Source of the DNA: Metellina segmentata
Lineage: Eukaryota > Arthropoda > Arachnida > Araneae > Tetragnathidae
Length of the DNA stretch: 64,000 bases
Direction: 5' to 3'
NCBI GenBank assembly: GCA_947359465.1
Contig: OX375878.1
Coordinates: forward strand, 83,989,627 to 84,053,626
Shown: positions 19,501 through 31,148 of the stretch, piece after piece
Numbering within the stretch: position 1 is the first letter of the stretch
Layout of the letters: each line of letters starts with the position of its first letter
The notes under the pieces: generated by a model
Databases searched by the model: none
Seen by the model: the letters and a program-made list of their open reading frames with translations, nothing else
Told to the model about the DNA's origin: nothing
Program-made: the position numbers and the translations under genes

Positions 19501-22500
19501 CCATTTAGGGACTTTTTCGGGACATTTTGGAGTCCTTTTAGGGATTTTCTAAAATAACGAATCTCGAGAAAGAGCACTCTCACTAGTATCAAATTTCAGC
19601 TTTAATAAGCTGTTTTCTAAATAAAACTTTAAAAATAAAGGCAAACCATAAATATTGTCAAAGTAGATGAACATAAACCAAATACTCTATATTATATTCA
19701 TTATTTCTGTTTTCTGAACTTAATTGAACTGAAACTTTTAATAACTGAAAATTTTAATAAAAATTGAAGAAATCAACAATTATTTTAAAAACCTTTCATC
19801 TTGTAAATTTTTTAATTTTTATGTTTTATGCATCAAATAAAATTGGTAAAAAAATCATTTTGTGTATTAAAAAAAAACTGTCTTCAAATGTGGTTGGATT
19901 GGGAGAGTTACACCATTTTCTCATTTTAGTTTGCTTAATTTCTTGGTCTTAATTGTTCAATTTTATCATTTGCAGTATTTTCAATTTTTGAAATAGTATA
20001 AGCTTCTTTTAAATTTTATGTAAGGTAGGTATTTTTATGGTGGTTACTTCTATTATATTCAATAGAATAGTAATCTAACACGCTGGGACACCTCTTACAT
20101 ATTTTTCAATGACAAAACATCAAAAAAAAATTTTTTTTTGACTTGAGTCACTTTCTATGCCAGGGTACGATATACTTGCAAGCATTTGTGCTTTACCCAC
20201 TGGTTACTGAATAAGCCCAAACTGCAGAGATTTTCCTGTCCCATCACTAGTTGGGTCAAATTGTTGTGAACCTCAGAAACCTGATAAAAATGGCCCAAGA
20301 ATCCATTTGGATTGCTTTTCCCCTCTTTTCCATGCAACACCAAAAAAAATAATAATAAACAAACCTTTACCATGCGATAAAGAGATTTGTGTGTGAAAAG
20401 CCTTATCTTAGATGATTGTTCTCTCTCTCTCTCTATATATCTATATATATAAAACACTAACGTACGTGGACCCGAAATCGACGTTATTTGTGTATCGTCG
20501 AATGGCAACAATCAACGTAAATAAAATAACACAGATATTTTAATTCTTGCTGTTTTCAAATAGCCGAGGTCAATTTCTATGCAAAATAAGGAATTAAATA
20601 GTAATATTTATGTTTGAACTTACTTTTTATTTCTTCCTTTGATGTAAAAGTAATTTAAACGTAATTTTGCTACCCGGTATCTAGCCACATCAGAATTAAT
20701 GTTTACTTTTTTAATTTGATTTAGAGTTTTTGATTTAGAATTCGTTTGGGTATTTGAGTTGACTGCGAGATGTTGCGGACATATTTGAGGATTCCCAAGT
20801 AGTATAAATATGAGTTATTTTTGTTAATAAATCATTATTGTTTTGTCAATATATCATTGAAAGTCTTTTGTCGCATTATTCTATTTCACAATATATTCAG
20901 GAAGTCGAATTTCAACACGTTAGTAAAAATACGTACTTATTTTTTTTTTCAGAATTTTGCCTTTTTTAAGGTTTGGAATTTTATTTTTGTTTGCATTATG
21001 TGTTCCGATACATTACCTATTGCAGAAATCTTATTTAGGAGTTAGATTTTAATGATATGTCTATTTCCTGCAAAATATCACTAGATATGGGTAATTTTGT
21101 AGCGGTATATGTATATTTTGACCAACTTTACTTAAATGTGATTGAATGCGCAATGATTTGAAGAATTGTTTCATAAAAATAAATAAAATATACAAATCAA
21201 AACATGTTTAATTACGGTGTGTAAAAATTAAAAAGAAAAGCACTATTACACACCGCCGAGCGCTAGCCGGCGCAGCCCGGCTAGTATATATATATTATTC
21301 TTATAAATTTATTATTAATTTTTTTTTTTTTTTTTGGGGGGGGGGGTGTTCTATGGTGCAAGAGCCTCATTTGGCCAAGCTGCAATGATAGGGAACAAGC
21401 CATTTATCCATCCACACTAATTGTTGGGCTACTAAATCTATGTCTCAATACAAATGGCACTAAACCCACTTGGAGGCCCTGTATAGGAAATATCGAGATC
21501 CTTTCAGTACCTTTGAAAGTATATCATATCCATCCAGGTCAATACCACGACCCCACAATATAAGGTTATAATGATAACACACCTTTCCCGGGTCACCTTG
21601 GGGGAAAGCACTGAGATGGCCCTCTCAGGCAGCAATCAGTGTTTTGAATGACAAGCCACTTCATTAACCAGGTGGCAAAATGCTGTTTTGACACTGAATG
21701 CTGAGGGTTAATCCATGTAAAACTTTAGACACATTCAAAGAAAGTAAAACAGTAAAACCTTTAGAAATGTAACAATAACAAAAGGGAAGAAAAACAAATT
21801 GAAAATATGAATATCTCAAGCTTCAATCCAGTAATCCTCTTTTCAAAATTTGTTGTATGGGTACATAATTAGAGAAAATGGATACAGATTCATATTCAAG
21901 CAAATTAGAATAAACATATTTATCTCTGAAACTTAATTACCTTCTAATGTATTCTGTAGCTCCAAAACCTGTGAAATGAGTCTTGATTTTTCTTCCATTT
22001 CATCAGGACTTAAATCAGGATCTAATACTAAAAGTAAATAACATGTTAGCAAGCAAGCAAAATAAGGAAGCTAAAGATCATATATGTATCGTCTACACTT
22101 TGCAAATGTATTTATTATAAACTGTTGTTGGATCAATTTCAACAAAGTATTATGGCAGATACAAACTCTGAATTGGAATCCAAATTGACATCTATACTTT
22201 TTCAATACTTCACAATTTTTTGAACTACATTGAATCATGAAAAATGTTTCACAAAACAATAGCAGAGTTGAGAAAACTTTTAGCAATTCATATTTAACAT
22301 TTAAACTCTCAGAAGAAACATTTAAACGAAACAAATCATGTTAACAATATAACTAAGAATGGAGAGTTTGCATGTACATTCCATATTTTCGACCCATTTC
22401 AAGTTTTCTATCTGTTTTGGGTCCTTCTGATGCAAAATCCGTCTCTTACGCATTTGTTGTCCACCTGTGTGTGATCAATGCATGTCCAAACGATTCAATA

Positions 22501-25500
22501 TATTTTCATGAAACTTCATTTCATGAATACTCAGTAGCTTCATTTAGTGACTGAAAAAGTAACTTTAGTGTAAAATTAATTTACACTAAAGTAAGTTTTA
22601 ATTTAGTGTTAAAATATTATTTTATTTTATGAAAGAAGTGTAATTATTTATTCTGACCATTTCGTCAATCTAGAGCTAACCAATTCAAATCGAGTGAGAT
22701 CGAGTAATTTTGCTAGTCCATATAAATAAAGACTGGAATATTTCAACCCATTGGGTCCTTCTTATGCAAAATCCGACTTATGAGTGTTTGGTGTCTGTTT
22801 GTATGTGTGTGCCTCAGCTACATCCAAATGGTTGAATGTATTTTCATGGCACTTTGCATACTGTGATTTGTGGCAGTCTGTTTGTTTTCTCGTTCTATGT
22901 CTGATTTTCTGTCTGTTTTTGTACAGGTATCACATAAATTGTCTATACTATTATAAAAGGAAGTATTTATGTGTGGGGGGACTGTTGTGACAAATCTACA
23001 AGTGGGGGTAAATCAAGCTTTTTTTAGAGAAGCCCTTTAAACCAAACTATTAAATTTATTTTAATGAAACTTTTGATGCATTTTATATACATTGGATTCA
23101 TTTAGATTAAACATGAAGCATAACCATTAAATTTTGTTAAGATTGTTTTCTCACAGTGATACATTTAAAAGAGTATGTTTCGATAGCCTCACTTTACCCC
23201 ATGGTGGGGGTAGTTCTAAAATTAGTGTATACTATTGCAAAACAGCCATAATAGAGTTGCCCATGGTGTTAGTTTGCTTTGCAATACCATGGGCAATGCT
23301 CACTCAATTCGGCCAAATTTGAATTGAGAAGAGATACAACCTTTCCAAAACATTTTCATTGGTTAAAACCTCGCCACTCTTAATCTGTACTCTTTTTCGC
23401 TTTTTATTTGAATTCTCAGTGGCTAAAACAATATTTACAGATGGAGTAGGAGAGAGTTTGCAGTATTGCTTTCTTTAAATCTTTTAAAGGCAAGTCGAGA
23501 GAAACTGCTTCAGAAAATGCAATGCTCTTGGTTGTTTCTCTTTTCTGTAATGAGAATATGGTGTTGGATGGCTTTTTTGTTCAGAGGATAAAGTCCAGCT
23601 CCTTCAAATCCTTTTACTGCATTTTCCGGCTTCATTCTTTAACAACTTTTTCAAGATAAATGGAAATGATGTTTTCAAAACATTTTGTAATCTGCTTTCT
23701 CTAAACCAATGTTTCAAAATCTCCTTACAAGCTTTTTTATAAGAGAAAACACTCCAACATCTAATGGCTGAAGAACATTAGACATTTACTAAAGTTAAAA
23801 CAGGTAAAAAAATATCTCTATCATACAACACTTTCCAAGCCTGGGTATACCCCCAAATTACCCACCTCAGAAAACAACTCGTAATAAATAGAATTATAAA
23901 ATTTATTCTTATCTTTCTATGTAGATCTGTTCCTCTACAAGTCTGAACTAAAATTAATAGTTCTTGCCAGTTAATAAAGATTTTAGAAAAAAGTTCATCA
24001 GCAGCTTAAACTAACATACAATGTGCAATAAGCACAAACAAGATAGTTAGTAAATATTAAACTTCTTGCCAGTTTCTAAAACTAAAATAAAAATATTTGC
24101 TACAATCTCAATGTCTCTAAAAAAAAATAAACTAAATATTTTAATTTAAAAGAAGAAAATAGGTGTTTTTCAATATACCCCCACCTGACCCTAGCACTTA
24201 CAGTATTAAGATTTGGCACACAGGTAGTTCAAATTTGTTGCAATTTTTTTTGCAAAAAGCCCAAATTTTAAAATTTGATCTAGAACATTTTAAAATGAAT
24301 ATAATTATTATAGTTTTCTTTAGAATGGCAATAGCATAATATATCGCAGATTCAAAATATTTTTTTTATGCTTCTGTTTGATTCTCTGAGGAACGATTTA
24401 TCAGCAGACTAAAATAACAAAGTTTTAACCGAGTTCTTTTTTCCATCTCATAGATCGTTAAGGATAGAGTAAAAATTTTAACGGATTTGAAATCTGCGGA
24501 AAATTTCACATTAGATAGATACCTAAAAATATAATTTTCTTTGAATAAATAATTTTTAAATTGAAATTTTGATATTTTTTTTCAACACGAATGCCGCTGC
24601 ACAGAATGACCTCGTTTGATTCGAAATATCAGATTTTATAACCTGCACTCAGCAAAACAAATAAAAAACAATTTGACTGGGATTGTATAGTTCTTTATTG
24701 TAAAATCGAGATTATAAGAGACATTAAAGATTTCAATGGATTTGAAATCTGCAGAAAATTTTATACCTGATCAATACCTTGCATTTGATTTTCTTTTAAT
24801 AAATAATTTTTAAATAAATATTTATATTCTTGTAAAAAATTAGGACGTCATGCCAATTGGATCTCTTTGCAATTGGAATTTGGCTGCACTTGACTGAGCT
24901 CCGTCATGGGATACCGACCCTTAGATTGCATTTACGGTAAACAAAATTTCCCATCACGTAAAGGCAACCAAATAAGAAAAGGGAAAAAGTAATAATTTGG
25001 AGGGTTGCAAAGCAGAAATTACAAGTTAAGATATGCACATGTAGGTGCTGCTCTAATCGAAATTTGCTATGAAGTTATAGAGGCAATTAAAGTCTTGTAG
25101 TCAAAAAGGAAACCTAAACAGATCGCTTAAGTTCAAACGCCCTGGAGGCCACAAATTGCACGATTTGTATTATCTTCCTTTGAAGCAAGGGATGAACAGC
25201 CAGGCATCGTAGTACTGGAGGTGTTGGTTCCTTGATGTGCAGATGAGATGTGATAGGGTAGGTTGTAACGTAGTGGTTCAGGTCTGCTTCCATACCACAG
25301 ATGCAGCGAACACTACAATGGATATTCATCCTTAATAGGTACTGTAGGAATGGGCCATAGCCTGTAGAGTAAGGTGGTCCAAAATTTCAAAGGTAATATT
25401 TTAGGTCCTACCCTCCTATTTTGTTCCAATGTATTAAAAAATGAATCAGACAAAATTTGAAAACATTTTAGTAATATTATGAGGAAGCTCAATGAAGATC

Positions 25501-28500
25501 AAGTTTGCATCATTGTTCAATAGTGTGTTGTCAAAAAACCAAACTCACCACAAATAATATTGCTATTGTAATCAACAAAAAATAACTGTATTATAAAAAC
25601 GTCAATTTTATATAAACGTCATTTTTTTAAACCTCAGATCGCAAGGCTGTGTTTGTTGTTACTGAAACGGCAAGGAGTTTGGGTTGTGAAAAGGATGACA
25701 TTACCCTAAACAGAAGTTCTATTCGCCGAGAAAGAATGAAACAACGCTCTAATATGTTTCAGCAGCTGAAAACTTAATTCCAGGAATAGAATGCTAAATT
25801 AACAGCTCACTGAGATGGTAAACTGTTACAAAACTAAACTGGGAAAGAAAAAGTCGATCGACTTCCTGTCATAGTATCTGAAAAAAGTGTCCATTAATTA
25901 CTTACAGTGGCCAAACTTGCATGAAGAACCGGAGAAAATCAAGCTGTTGCAGTTTATGCAGCACTGGGGCTTAGCTGACAAAGTGTCTGCTATGTGCTTT
26001 GACACAACGAGTGTGAATACTGGCTAAAGCATTGGCACCAGTGTCTAACTGGAACAAAAATGAACAAGACCCTGCTATATTTGTCATGTCGACACCACAT
26101 CATGGAATTGATTATTCGTGCAGTTTTTAATAAATGCATGGGATTCTCATCTGCAACAGATGCACTTCTCTTTAAGATGCCCGTCCTACTGGGAGTTCAT
26201 CAATATGAATAAGTATAGGACAGGAATAAACAATAAGGCCATTTGGCCCAAGTGGCTGATATAAAAAACAATAGAATTAAACTTGCTGAAAAATTACTGC
26301 ATGATTCCCTCTTAAGAAATGATTATTGAGAATTTCTTGAACTGATTTTAATATTTCTCGGTAAAACTCCTTCCTGTGGAATCAGATGTATGGCACCTGG
26401 GGCTATGCACCACGCTCGATGGATGTAAAAAATATTGTACTGTCTTAAAATATGGATGTTTAGCTACCAGTTTATACCATCACTCCAACAGAAGAAAAAG
26501 GATTGCTAAAGATGCGTATATATGCTATACATGTGTATTTAAAAGCTTGGAAGACAGCTTCTTTACCTCAAAATGCACCATACAATGCTTTTAATTTAAT
26601 GAAATCTTCATTACAGTATAAAAAGAATGATTAAAAAATAAGCAAAGTTGCACCAGAAAAACTAGCCAATCACCTTTGGTATTTATCAGAGGATCTTGTT
26701 TCCTTAACTCGTTTTGACAATCAAGTGCCTCATTGCATTAAAAGGCAAATGATAAAGGCTATGAAAGAAGTAAATGGAAAAAATAATGAAAAGTTATTTA
26801 TTATAAGAAAATCTAGGTATCAATATAGAAGAAAATTTTTAGCAGATTTGAAATCCGTAGAAAGTTTCAATCTATCTTAGAAGATCCCGATTTTACAAAA
26901 AAGAACGAAACAATTCCAGTCAAAATGTTAGCTGTGGAATCATTTGAGCGAAAACTACGCATTCCCATTTAATTGAGAGCGGAAGGTGAAAACACTTGGC
27001 ATGGTTTCAAAGGCTGACTTCAATAGTGATGTGACGTCATAAGGGAAAATATCAGAATTTAGTAATTTTTTCCAATTGCCGGAGCGGGACGAAAAGAAGA
27101 TCCAAAGAAAAATACTATTAAATTCATTCAAAATTCGTTGACCCTAAAATTGCAATAAATTCAGACTATCTGTGTGCCAAATCCCATTACTGCAAGTGCC
27201 ATAAATTCATCAGATCTTTGCGGCCAAGAAACAAACAAACACTTCCTTGTTGAGATAATGTAAAAAAATTCCTAACTAGAGCTTTTGAAAACATTAAAAG
27301 ATTATTTGTTATGACAGGTCAAATCAAGCTAATTATTATATAAAAGTGGAAAAAAACAAATTCCCAAATCCTTAATCCTCCTGACCTAGACCCTTCTGGA
27401 TTATTTGCATTTTTTGTCAAAAAAATTTTAATTGACCCCCCCCCCCTCGCGCACATTTTGCGTTTGTCATAGTAAAATAGCAGATATATAAATAGGAATC
27501 ATTTTTAAAAAAGAACAAAAACCTTTAATACAATGCAACAACTTTTACTTGCAAATCTTCTAATTTTTCTGTGCGGTATTTAATCTGAAGATTTTGCGTT
27601 CTTCCATCAATTAAGTCCAGGTTTAACTTCTTGTTCTATAAAAATGATTTTCTTTTAAAAAGAACTATGTCTATGTCAAATAAATTTACCATTTCTTTAA
27701 ATGGTATAGTTTACTTTAATAGGTCTGTGTGTACTGAAGACAATCAGTTTTGAAATAGGTTATTTTATTATTAAACTAGCCATTGCGTGGCTATCCCAGC
27801 ATTGCCCGTGGTGTAAAGTATAAATCTAGTGTAAAATTTTCCGCAGATTTCAATTAAAAAATTATTTTCTTTAAAAAAATCATATTTTTAGGTATCAATC
27901 GAAATTAAAATTTTTTGCAGATTTAAAATCCGTTGAAATTTTTACTTTATCTTTAACGGTCTAGGAGATAGAAAAAAATAACTGTGACTATAAATCATTC
28001 CTCGGGCAAAATCAAAGCGGAAACGAAAAAAAACAATTTTCTCCACGTTCTGTCGTAGGAACAGCCAACTGCTGACCTGGCAAGGTCATTTCCAACGTTT
28101 CTTCTCTCTCTGGCAGTAACACGTTGAAAAACCGATGGAGAATAAAACTATTCAATTCATTTAAAAATCTTCTAGATTAAATTTTAAAATTTCGCTGGAA
28201 CCCAAAAATTTGGACTACCTGTGTGCCAAATCTCATTGCTGTAAGTGCCATAAATAATCAGGATTTTACAGGCGCGAAACAAACAGACAAACAAACACTT
28301 CCTTTTATAAGAGTAGAGATGTGCCACAGAATATAATTTTTATGAAAAAATGTATTCGCTTTAAATTAATTTGCTATTCTCTCAAAGATGCCGAAATTCT
28401 TCATCTTTATTGAGTTGAGGATGAAAAGAATTAAGAAAATTCCAAATACCCCTCAAAATTGTCTTTTGCAGTAGTAATCTTAGTGTCACCTTTTATCGTT

Positions 28501-29841
28501 TTGTCATACAGCAAGGGTGCAATATATGGGAAATGTACATTACGCAGGTGCAAGTTTGCAAGCAAAATAAGTTGAAGAAATTATAAAGATGTCGAAAAGG
28601 TGTTAAAATATTATTTTATTCTACGAAAGACAAAATTGATTGTATATTCTGATCATTTCATCAATTTAGAGTTAACTAATTCAACCCAAGTATGGTAGAA
28701 TAATTTTGCTAGTAAGATAATATAATGCATTTGAACATTAATCTAGCATTGAATTCTTTAGTAAAAAATACAAAAAACAAATATAAGAAGATAGAAATTA
28801 TGATACAAGACTAAGGCAAGCAATGACCTAGTGTCATCTTTTGCCTAAAAAAAAAACCAAGTATGAAGGAACTATGCTGATGTCTGGGAAAAAGCAATCA
28901 AGTAATAAAAAAAAAAATGGAATTTAAATTGGTAATTTGGTACCAACTGGTATTTTTAGCAACTATCACTTATTAGGTAGTTTGGGTTGGGTTTTTAAAG
29001 CAGAACAGCCATACACAGGCAGAAAAGTTTTAGTGTCGTAAGAAAGATATGCACCCCAAGGACAGAATCGAATCATTGCAAATTAGGATAGTAAATATTA
29101 ATACTTTCATGTAAAAAAATGTAATTCTATGCTACAACTTGAATATAAAGATTTTTTTGTGGCAATGCTGTTGTCATGTTTTTAGAACTACACTTTTTGT
29201 AACGAATTAAGGGAGATACAGTCAACCTCCCTTGGATTATGCCAGTTTTTATACAAACCTCAGGAAGCCTAAATTTCATTTACTCAGCTGTTTATTTCTT
29301 TAAAAATTATGTGAAGATAAAACAAATAGATGTATCAGCTAATTACTTTCCCTCAAGAAAAACTGTTTTTTCTGTGTTCTTCTCCCTTGGTGACATAAAA
29401 AGAGCATCAAAACAATAGCACTGAAAAATCTTCATATCCAAGCTGTATCAAATCAATTCAGAAAACCATTGGACAATATAAGATAAAAAACATTCAAATG
29501 TTATATACCATAGTAGTATGCAAATGGATACAAAATTTGGAAGGAATTTGAAACAAGCTTAAAGAATTGAATTTCACTTACATGGTGGTGCAGGGCTACT
29601 GGAACCATTTGTGAATGCAGAAGGTATAGATTCATAACTCTGGTGACCTAGATCATGGTGATCATCAGTGCCTTCAGTTTCCACATCACTCTCATCTGAA
29701 AGAATGTTATGTAATTTTTCATTTTTCTGAGAGGAGAGAATAGATGACACAAGAAAATATGTTTTAGATACCTTGTGCATCTTCATCTGCCAGTGGTATA
29801 TTATTCAGTTCTTCTTGCAATCGTATCATGTTTTCTGCCAT
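16519..29841 (-). CDS. SCOC: Short coiled-coil protein SCOC (five coding exons, 144 aa)
   Basis: SCOC is a small coiled-coil protein of the Golgi that binds Arl1-type GTPases and, in vertebrates, FEZ1 to tune starvation-induced autophagy (established knowledge). Coding pieces 29772-29841, 29582-29695, 21941-22027, 18553-18691 and 16519-16543 total 435 bases, all junctions in phase. The N-terminal part is acidic and low-complexity ('[15 protein letters not shown]'). The C-terminal half is the conserved coiled coil: '[20 protein letters not shown]', '[19 protein letters not shown]' and '[15 protein letters not shown]'. Leucine/isoleucine heptads are visible throughout. The 5' UTR probably begins in the 29855-30340 region (acceptor-like 'gaatttcag' ends at 29856). 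The last exon is an inference; see its own entry. Confidence 0.85.
17314..17600 (-). mobile_element. Helitron (family C-like) 3' end, minus strand, in SCOC intron 4
   Basis: On the minus strand: 'ggcgagcagggggcggagcc' then 'ccctag' before T. This is a GC hairpin (gggggc/gccccc) followed by CTAG and T, the standard Helitron 3' end. The interior up to about 17575 is repeated at 18195-18440. I could not find a TC 5' end. Confidence 0.65.
18195..18440. repeat. Second copy of the 17345-17575 segment
   Basis: Shared blocks in the same order: 'caactttgacacttaaa' (cf. 'caactttaacacttgata'), 'ataccatgttaatttc', 'aattttctgatcc', 'atcgagc', 'tttcaatcctgc' and 'tttttttaatata'. Direct orientation, about 850 bases apart. 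An A-run (18359-18377) interrupts it. It lies in SCOC intron 4. Confidence 0.65.
18553..18691 (-). CDS. SCOC: SCOC coding exon 4
   Basis: Acceptor 'tttgtctcttttag' (minus strand) before 18691. Encodes '[19 protein letters not shown]', '[19 protein letters not shown]' and 'CTSPKSKK'. The proposed donor is GTTAGT at 18552, leaving two bases of a Lys codon. Without it, translation would continue 18 residues ('[18 protein letters not shown]') to a stop at 18495-18497. Confidence 0.88.
18700..20430. other. SCOC intron 3, part without recognised elements
   Basis: AT-rich intron sequence. A few chance ORFs (e.g. 19764-19952 plus, 20155-20511 minus) show no family resemblance. Nothing else supportable. 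Confidence 0.45.
20440..21284 (+). mobile_element. Non-autonomous Helitron (family D), complete, 845 bp
   Basis: The 5' end is 'tctatatatataaaacacta' preceded by A (20439). The 3' end is 'agccggcgcagcccggct' with CTAG (21281-21284) before T: a hairpin of six pairs, CTAG, and insertion between A and T, all as in Helitrons. No helicase ORF. Antisense to SCOC, in its intron 3. The 5' start is similar to family C, but the interior and 3' hairpin differ. Confidence 0.8.
21318..21348. repeat. Poly-T/poly-G run
   Basis: A run of about 19 T followed by about 10 G. Simple sequence, perhaps the tail of an old insertion. Confidence 0.7.
21941..22027 (-). CDS. SCOC: SCOC coding exon 3
   Basis: Acceptor 'tatttacttttag', donor GTAATT at 21940. 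Encodes '[20 protein letters not shown]' and 'LELQNTLE'; phase 1 at both ends. This is the first half of the conserved coiled coil. Confidence 0.88.
22344..22716 (+). mobile_element. Non-autonomous Helitron (family A), short copy
   Basis: Starts 'tataactaagaatggagagt', like the family A copy at 59737 ('ctatataaataagaatggag'), though the first TC is mutated. Ends 'tcgagtgagatcgagtaatt' then 'ttgctag' (CTAG 22713-22716). It carries both family ends but only about 370 bases, against 1604 in the other copy. Confidence 0.7.
22717..22941 (+). mobile_element. Helitron (family A), 5' part, head-to-tail with previous copy
   Basis: Begins 'tccatataaataaagactgg' at the base directly after the CTAG of the preceding copy. 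It follows the family A 5' region ('gggtccttcttatgcaaaat', 'gtgtctgtttgtatg') up to about 22935, where a family B 5' end takes over. Confidence 0.65.
22942..23330 (+). mobile_element. Helitron (family B), 5' part
   Basis: Starts 'tctatactattataaaagga', matching the 5' end (minus strand) at 28319. The hairpin arms 'ttgcccatggt' (23257-23267) and 'accatgggcaa' (23286-23296) are perfect, with an 18-base loop. The true 3' end was not identified. Confidence 0.55.
23340..24420. other. SCOC intron 2, no recognised feature
   Basis: AT-rich sequence without usable ORFs or repeat ends. Confidence 0.4.
24430..24910 (+). mobile_element. Helitron (family B) internal repeats
   Basis: Two units, each with 'aaatctgc(g/a)gaaaatttt' then 'gatacc' and 'aataattttta', at about 24450-24580 and 24720-24830. 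The same order and spacing as at 290-640, including 'gacgtcatgccaattgga' afterwards. Ends not located. Confidence 0.55.
25114..25329 (-). pseudogene. 3' end remnant of a non-LTR retrotransposon ORF
   Basis: The minus-strand translation includes '[18 protein letters not shown]', which resembles the Cys-rich 'C.CG.....HY...CP' block that follows reverse transcriptase in jockey/R1-type elements; the last Cys is changed to Thr-Tyr. Short ORF with no upstream RT. In SCOC intron 2. Confidence 0.5.
25630..26830 (+). pseudogene. Decayed copy of a second multicopy arthropod gene
   Basis: Recognisable pieces in order across frames: '[18 protein letters not shown]' (about 25710), 'KKKSIDFLS'-like (25850), 'VAKLA', '[15 protein letters not shown]', '[18 protein letters not shown]' (25975-26030), '[20 protein letters not shown]' (26098-26155), '[12 protein letters not shown]' (26392-26430) and '[15 protein letters not shown]' (26662-26705). 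I recall this order from a protein repeated many times in arthropod genomes, with a DxTxxN...RHH pattern reminiscent of transposases; function uncertain. Frame changes and stops are throughout. Plus strand, antisense to SCOC intron 2. Confidence 0.6.
26790..27260 (-). mobile_element. Helitron (family B), 5' part, minus strand
   Basis: The segment 27120-27250, with 'tctgtgtgccaaatcccatt' and 'actgcaagtgccataaat', matches 28190-28300 next to the 5' end of the copy at 27776-28319. The core repeat lies at about 26830-26870. The 3' end is missing. Confidence 0.5.
27776..28319 (-). mobile_element. Non-autonomous Helitron (family B), complete, about 544 bp
   Basis: On the minus strand it starts 'tctctactcttataaaagga' (after A) and ends 'gatagccacgcaatggctag' before T. 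The 3' hairpin is agcca/tggct with a 5-base loop, overlapping the CTAG end. This is the best-preserved copy of the family that also makes up 1-835, 11679, 24430 and 26790. No ORF. Confidence 0.75.
28385..28712 (+). mobile_element. Helitron (family A), 3' end fragment
   Basis: Matches 61030-61340 block by block ('cctcaaaattgtcttttgca', 'agtgtcaccttttatcgt', 'ttgtcatacagcaag', 'tagagttaactaattcaac') and ends 'gaataattttgctag' (CTAG 28709-28712) before T. 5' truncated. Confidence 0.65.
28720..29570. other. SCOC intron 2, no recognised feature
   Basis: AT-rich; nothing supportable. Confidence 0.4.
29582..29695 (-). CDS. SCOC: SCOC coding exon 2
   Basis: Acceptor 'cataacattctttcag', donor GTAAGT at 29581. 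Encodes the acidic, Ser/Pro-rich linker '[18 protein letters not shown]', '[20 protein letters not shown]'. Phase 1 at both ends, so this exon could be skipped without frame change. Confidence 0.8.
29772..29841 (-). CDS. SCOC: SCOC coding exon 1
   Basis: ATG at 29841 in the context 'taccatgg'. Encodes '[19 protein letters not shown]', 'EDAQ'. Donor GTATCT at 29771; one base carried over. An acceptor-like 'gaatttcag' lies 15 bases upstream, so a separate 5' UTR exon is likely. Confidence 0.75.
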
Positions 29842-31148
29842 GGTATAAAAACACAGCTGAAATTCACAAGCTGAAAGAAATAAGGCAAAGTAAAATTAAG
29901 AGTAAAAATGGGGTTCAAGATAGTTTATTTGATTTGAAACGCATGTTCCACAATACTCTTTATAGAAAAAAGAACGAAAATAAATTATATCGCACTTCTA
30001 ATACGTAAACATACAAATAAATAACATAGATAAATTTTAATCCTTTTCAAAACTAATAAATAAAAAGAAATGTTTAAAACTTCAGGAAAAGGAATTTTAT
30101 CAATGAATCAGAGAAATTGCACAGGAAATTAATATATAAACCTGTTAATATTAGTAAGTTTTGCTTTGGGAAAGGGAGGAGCGTACAGCGTAGAGTTGTT
30201 GCCAAACTCAAATCCATTAACGAAGCCAAATTTATTCACGGTCGTAGCCAACACCACAGCTCGTTGTAATTTTGTAGTTCCTCACTTGAAGTTGTACAGT
30301 AACCTGTTCTAAGACAGTTGTGTCAAAATAACAAGCTCGTGGAACGCAACAATGTGAAAACCTCTGACTTCGTATGTGGTAAAGAAATTAACATATTGTT
30401 TGTATCGAATTTCCGATTGAAAATTGTGTTGTACAACGATTTTTTTAACCATAATTCAATTGCCAGATCATAGAACCTTTTTTTTTAATTTATTTGCTAT
30501 CCGTAGTCTTGTGTTTGGATCACAGATTAGATAATAAGAGATTGGGCAATGTAAATCTTTTTATGATCCCATGAACATGTGACCAAAACTACTAGTCACG
30601 TGATTCATGTTTTTTTTTTATTTCCCGTGCATATAGCTTTAACGCCTCCTAAAACAAAAGGCCAATCCACTTTAGCCAAGGCGGCAAGGTTGCGTTATTT
30701 AATGTGTAGGGAATTTAAATAGTTAAGTTGACTGTAACATTTATTACAATTAACAGATTCAATACATGAACTAAAGAAAAATCTATCAGCGCGCTAAAAG
30801 AGGTGGTTACGAAACTGAAATCGCAAGAACAGTTTGATGCACAGTCTTAAGGCGGGAACACATGACACAGCATGCGCACGTCAGAAGTCTTGTTAAGTGG
30901 AAGCACTCTCTTCTTTGCATAACACCATCCACACCACGATTCTGTTATGTCATGGATGTAGGCTGACGATCTCAGCGATTCTGACATTACACATGTGGTT
31001 ATTTTCTTACTGTCGACGGATATATTAGCGTGTTTAAATCAACAAAATATTCAGAATTTGCGTAATATAAAATATTAATAAAATTTCAATTATAATTTGC
31101 CAACTATAGCCTCACAGCTTATAAAATGTAACTGCTAAAATGAAATTA
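29842..31148. other. SCOC upstream region
   Basis: Probably holds the SCOC 5' UTR exon(s) and promoter, perhaps in the less AT-rich stretch 30170-30370, where a possible minus-strand donor (acag/gttta) lies near 30141. A second higher-GC patch lies at 30840-30980. No ORF. Confidence 0.35.

Noticed and set aside
20155..20511. 118-aa minus-strand ORF.
   Set aside because: It includes the (CT)n/(AT)n tract and the 5' end of a Helitron; low-complexity start, no family.
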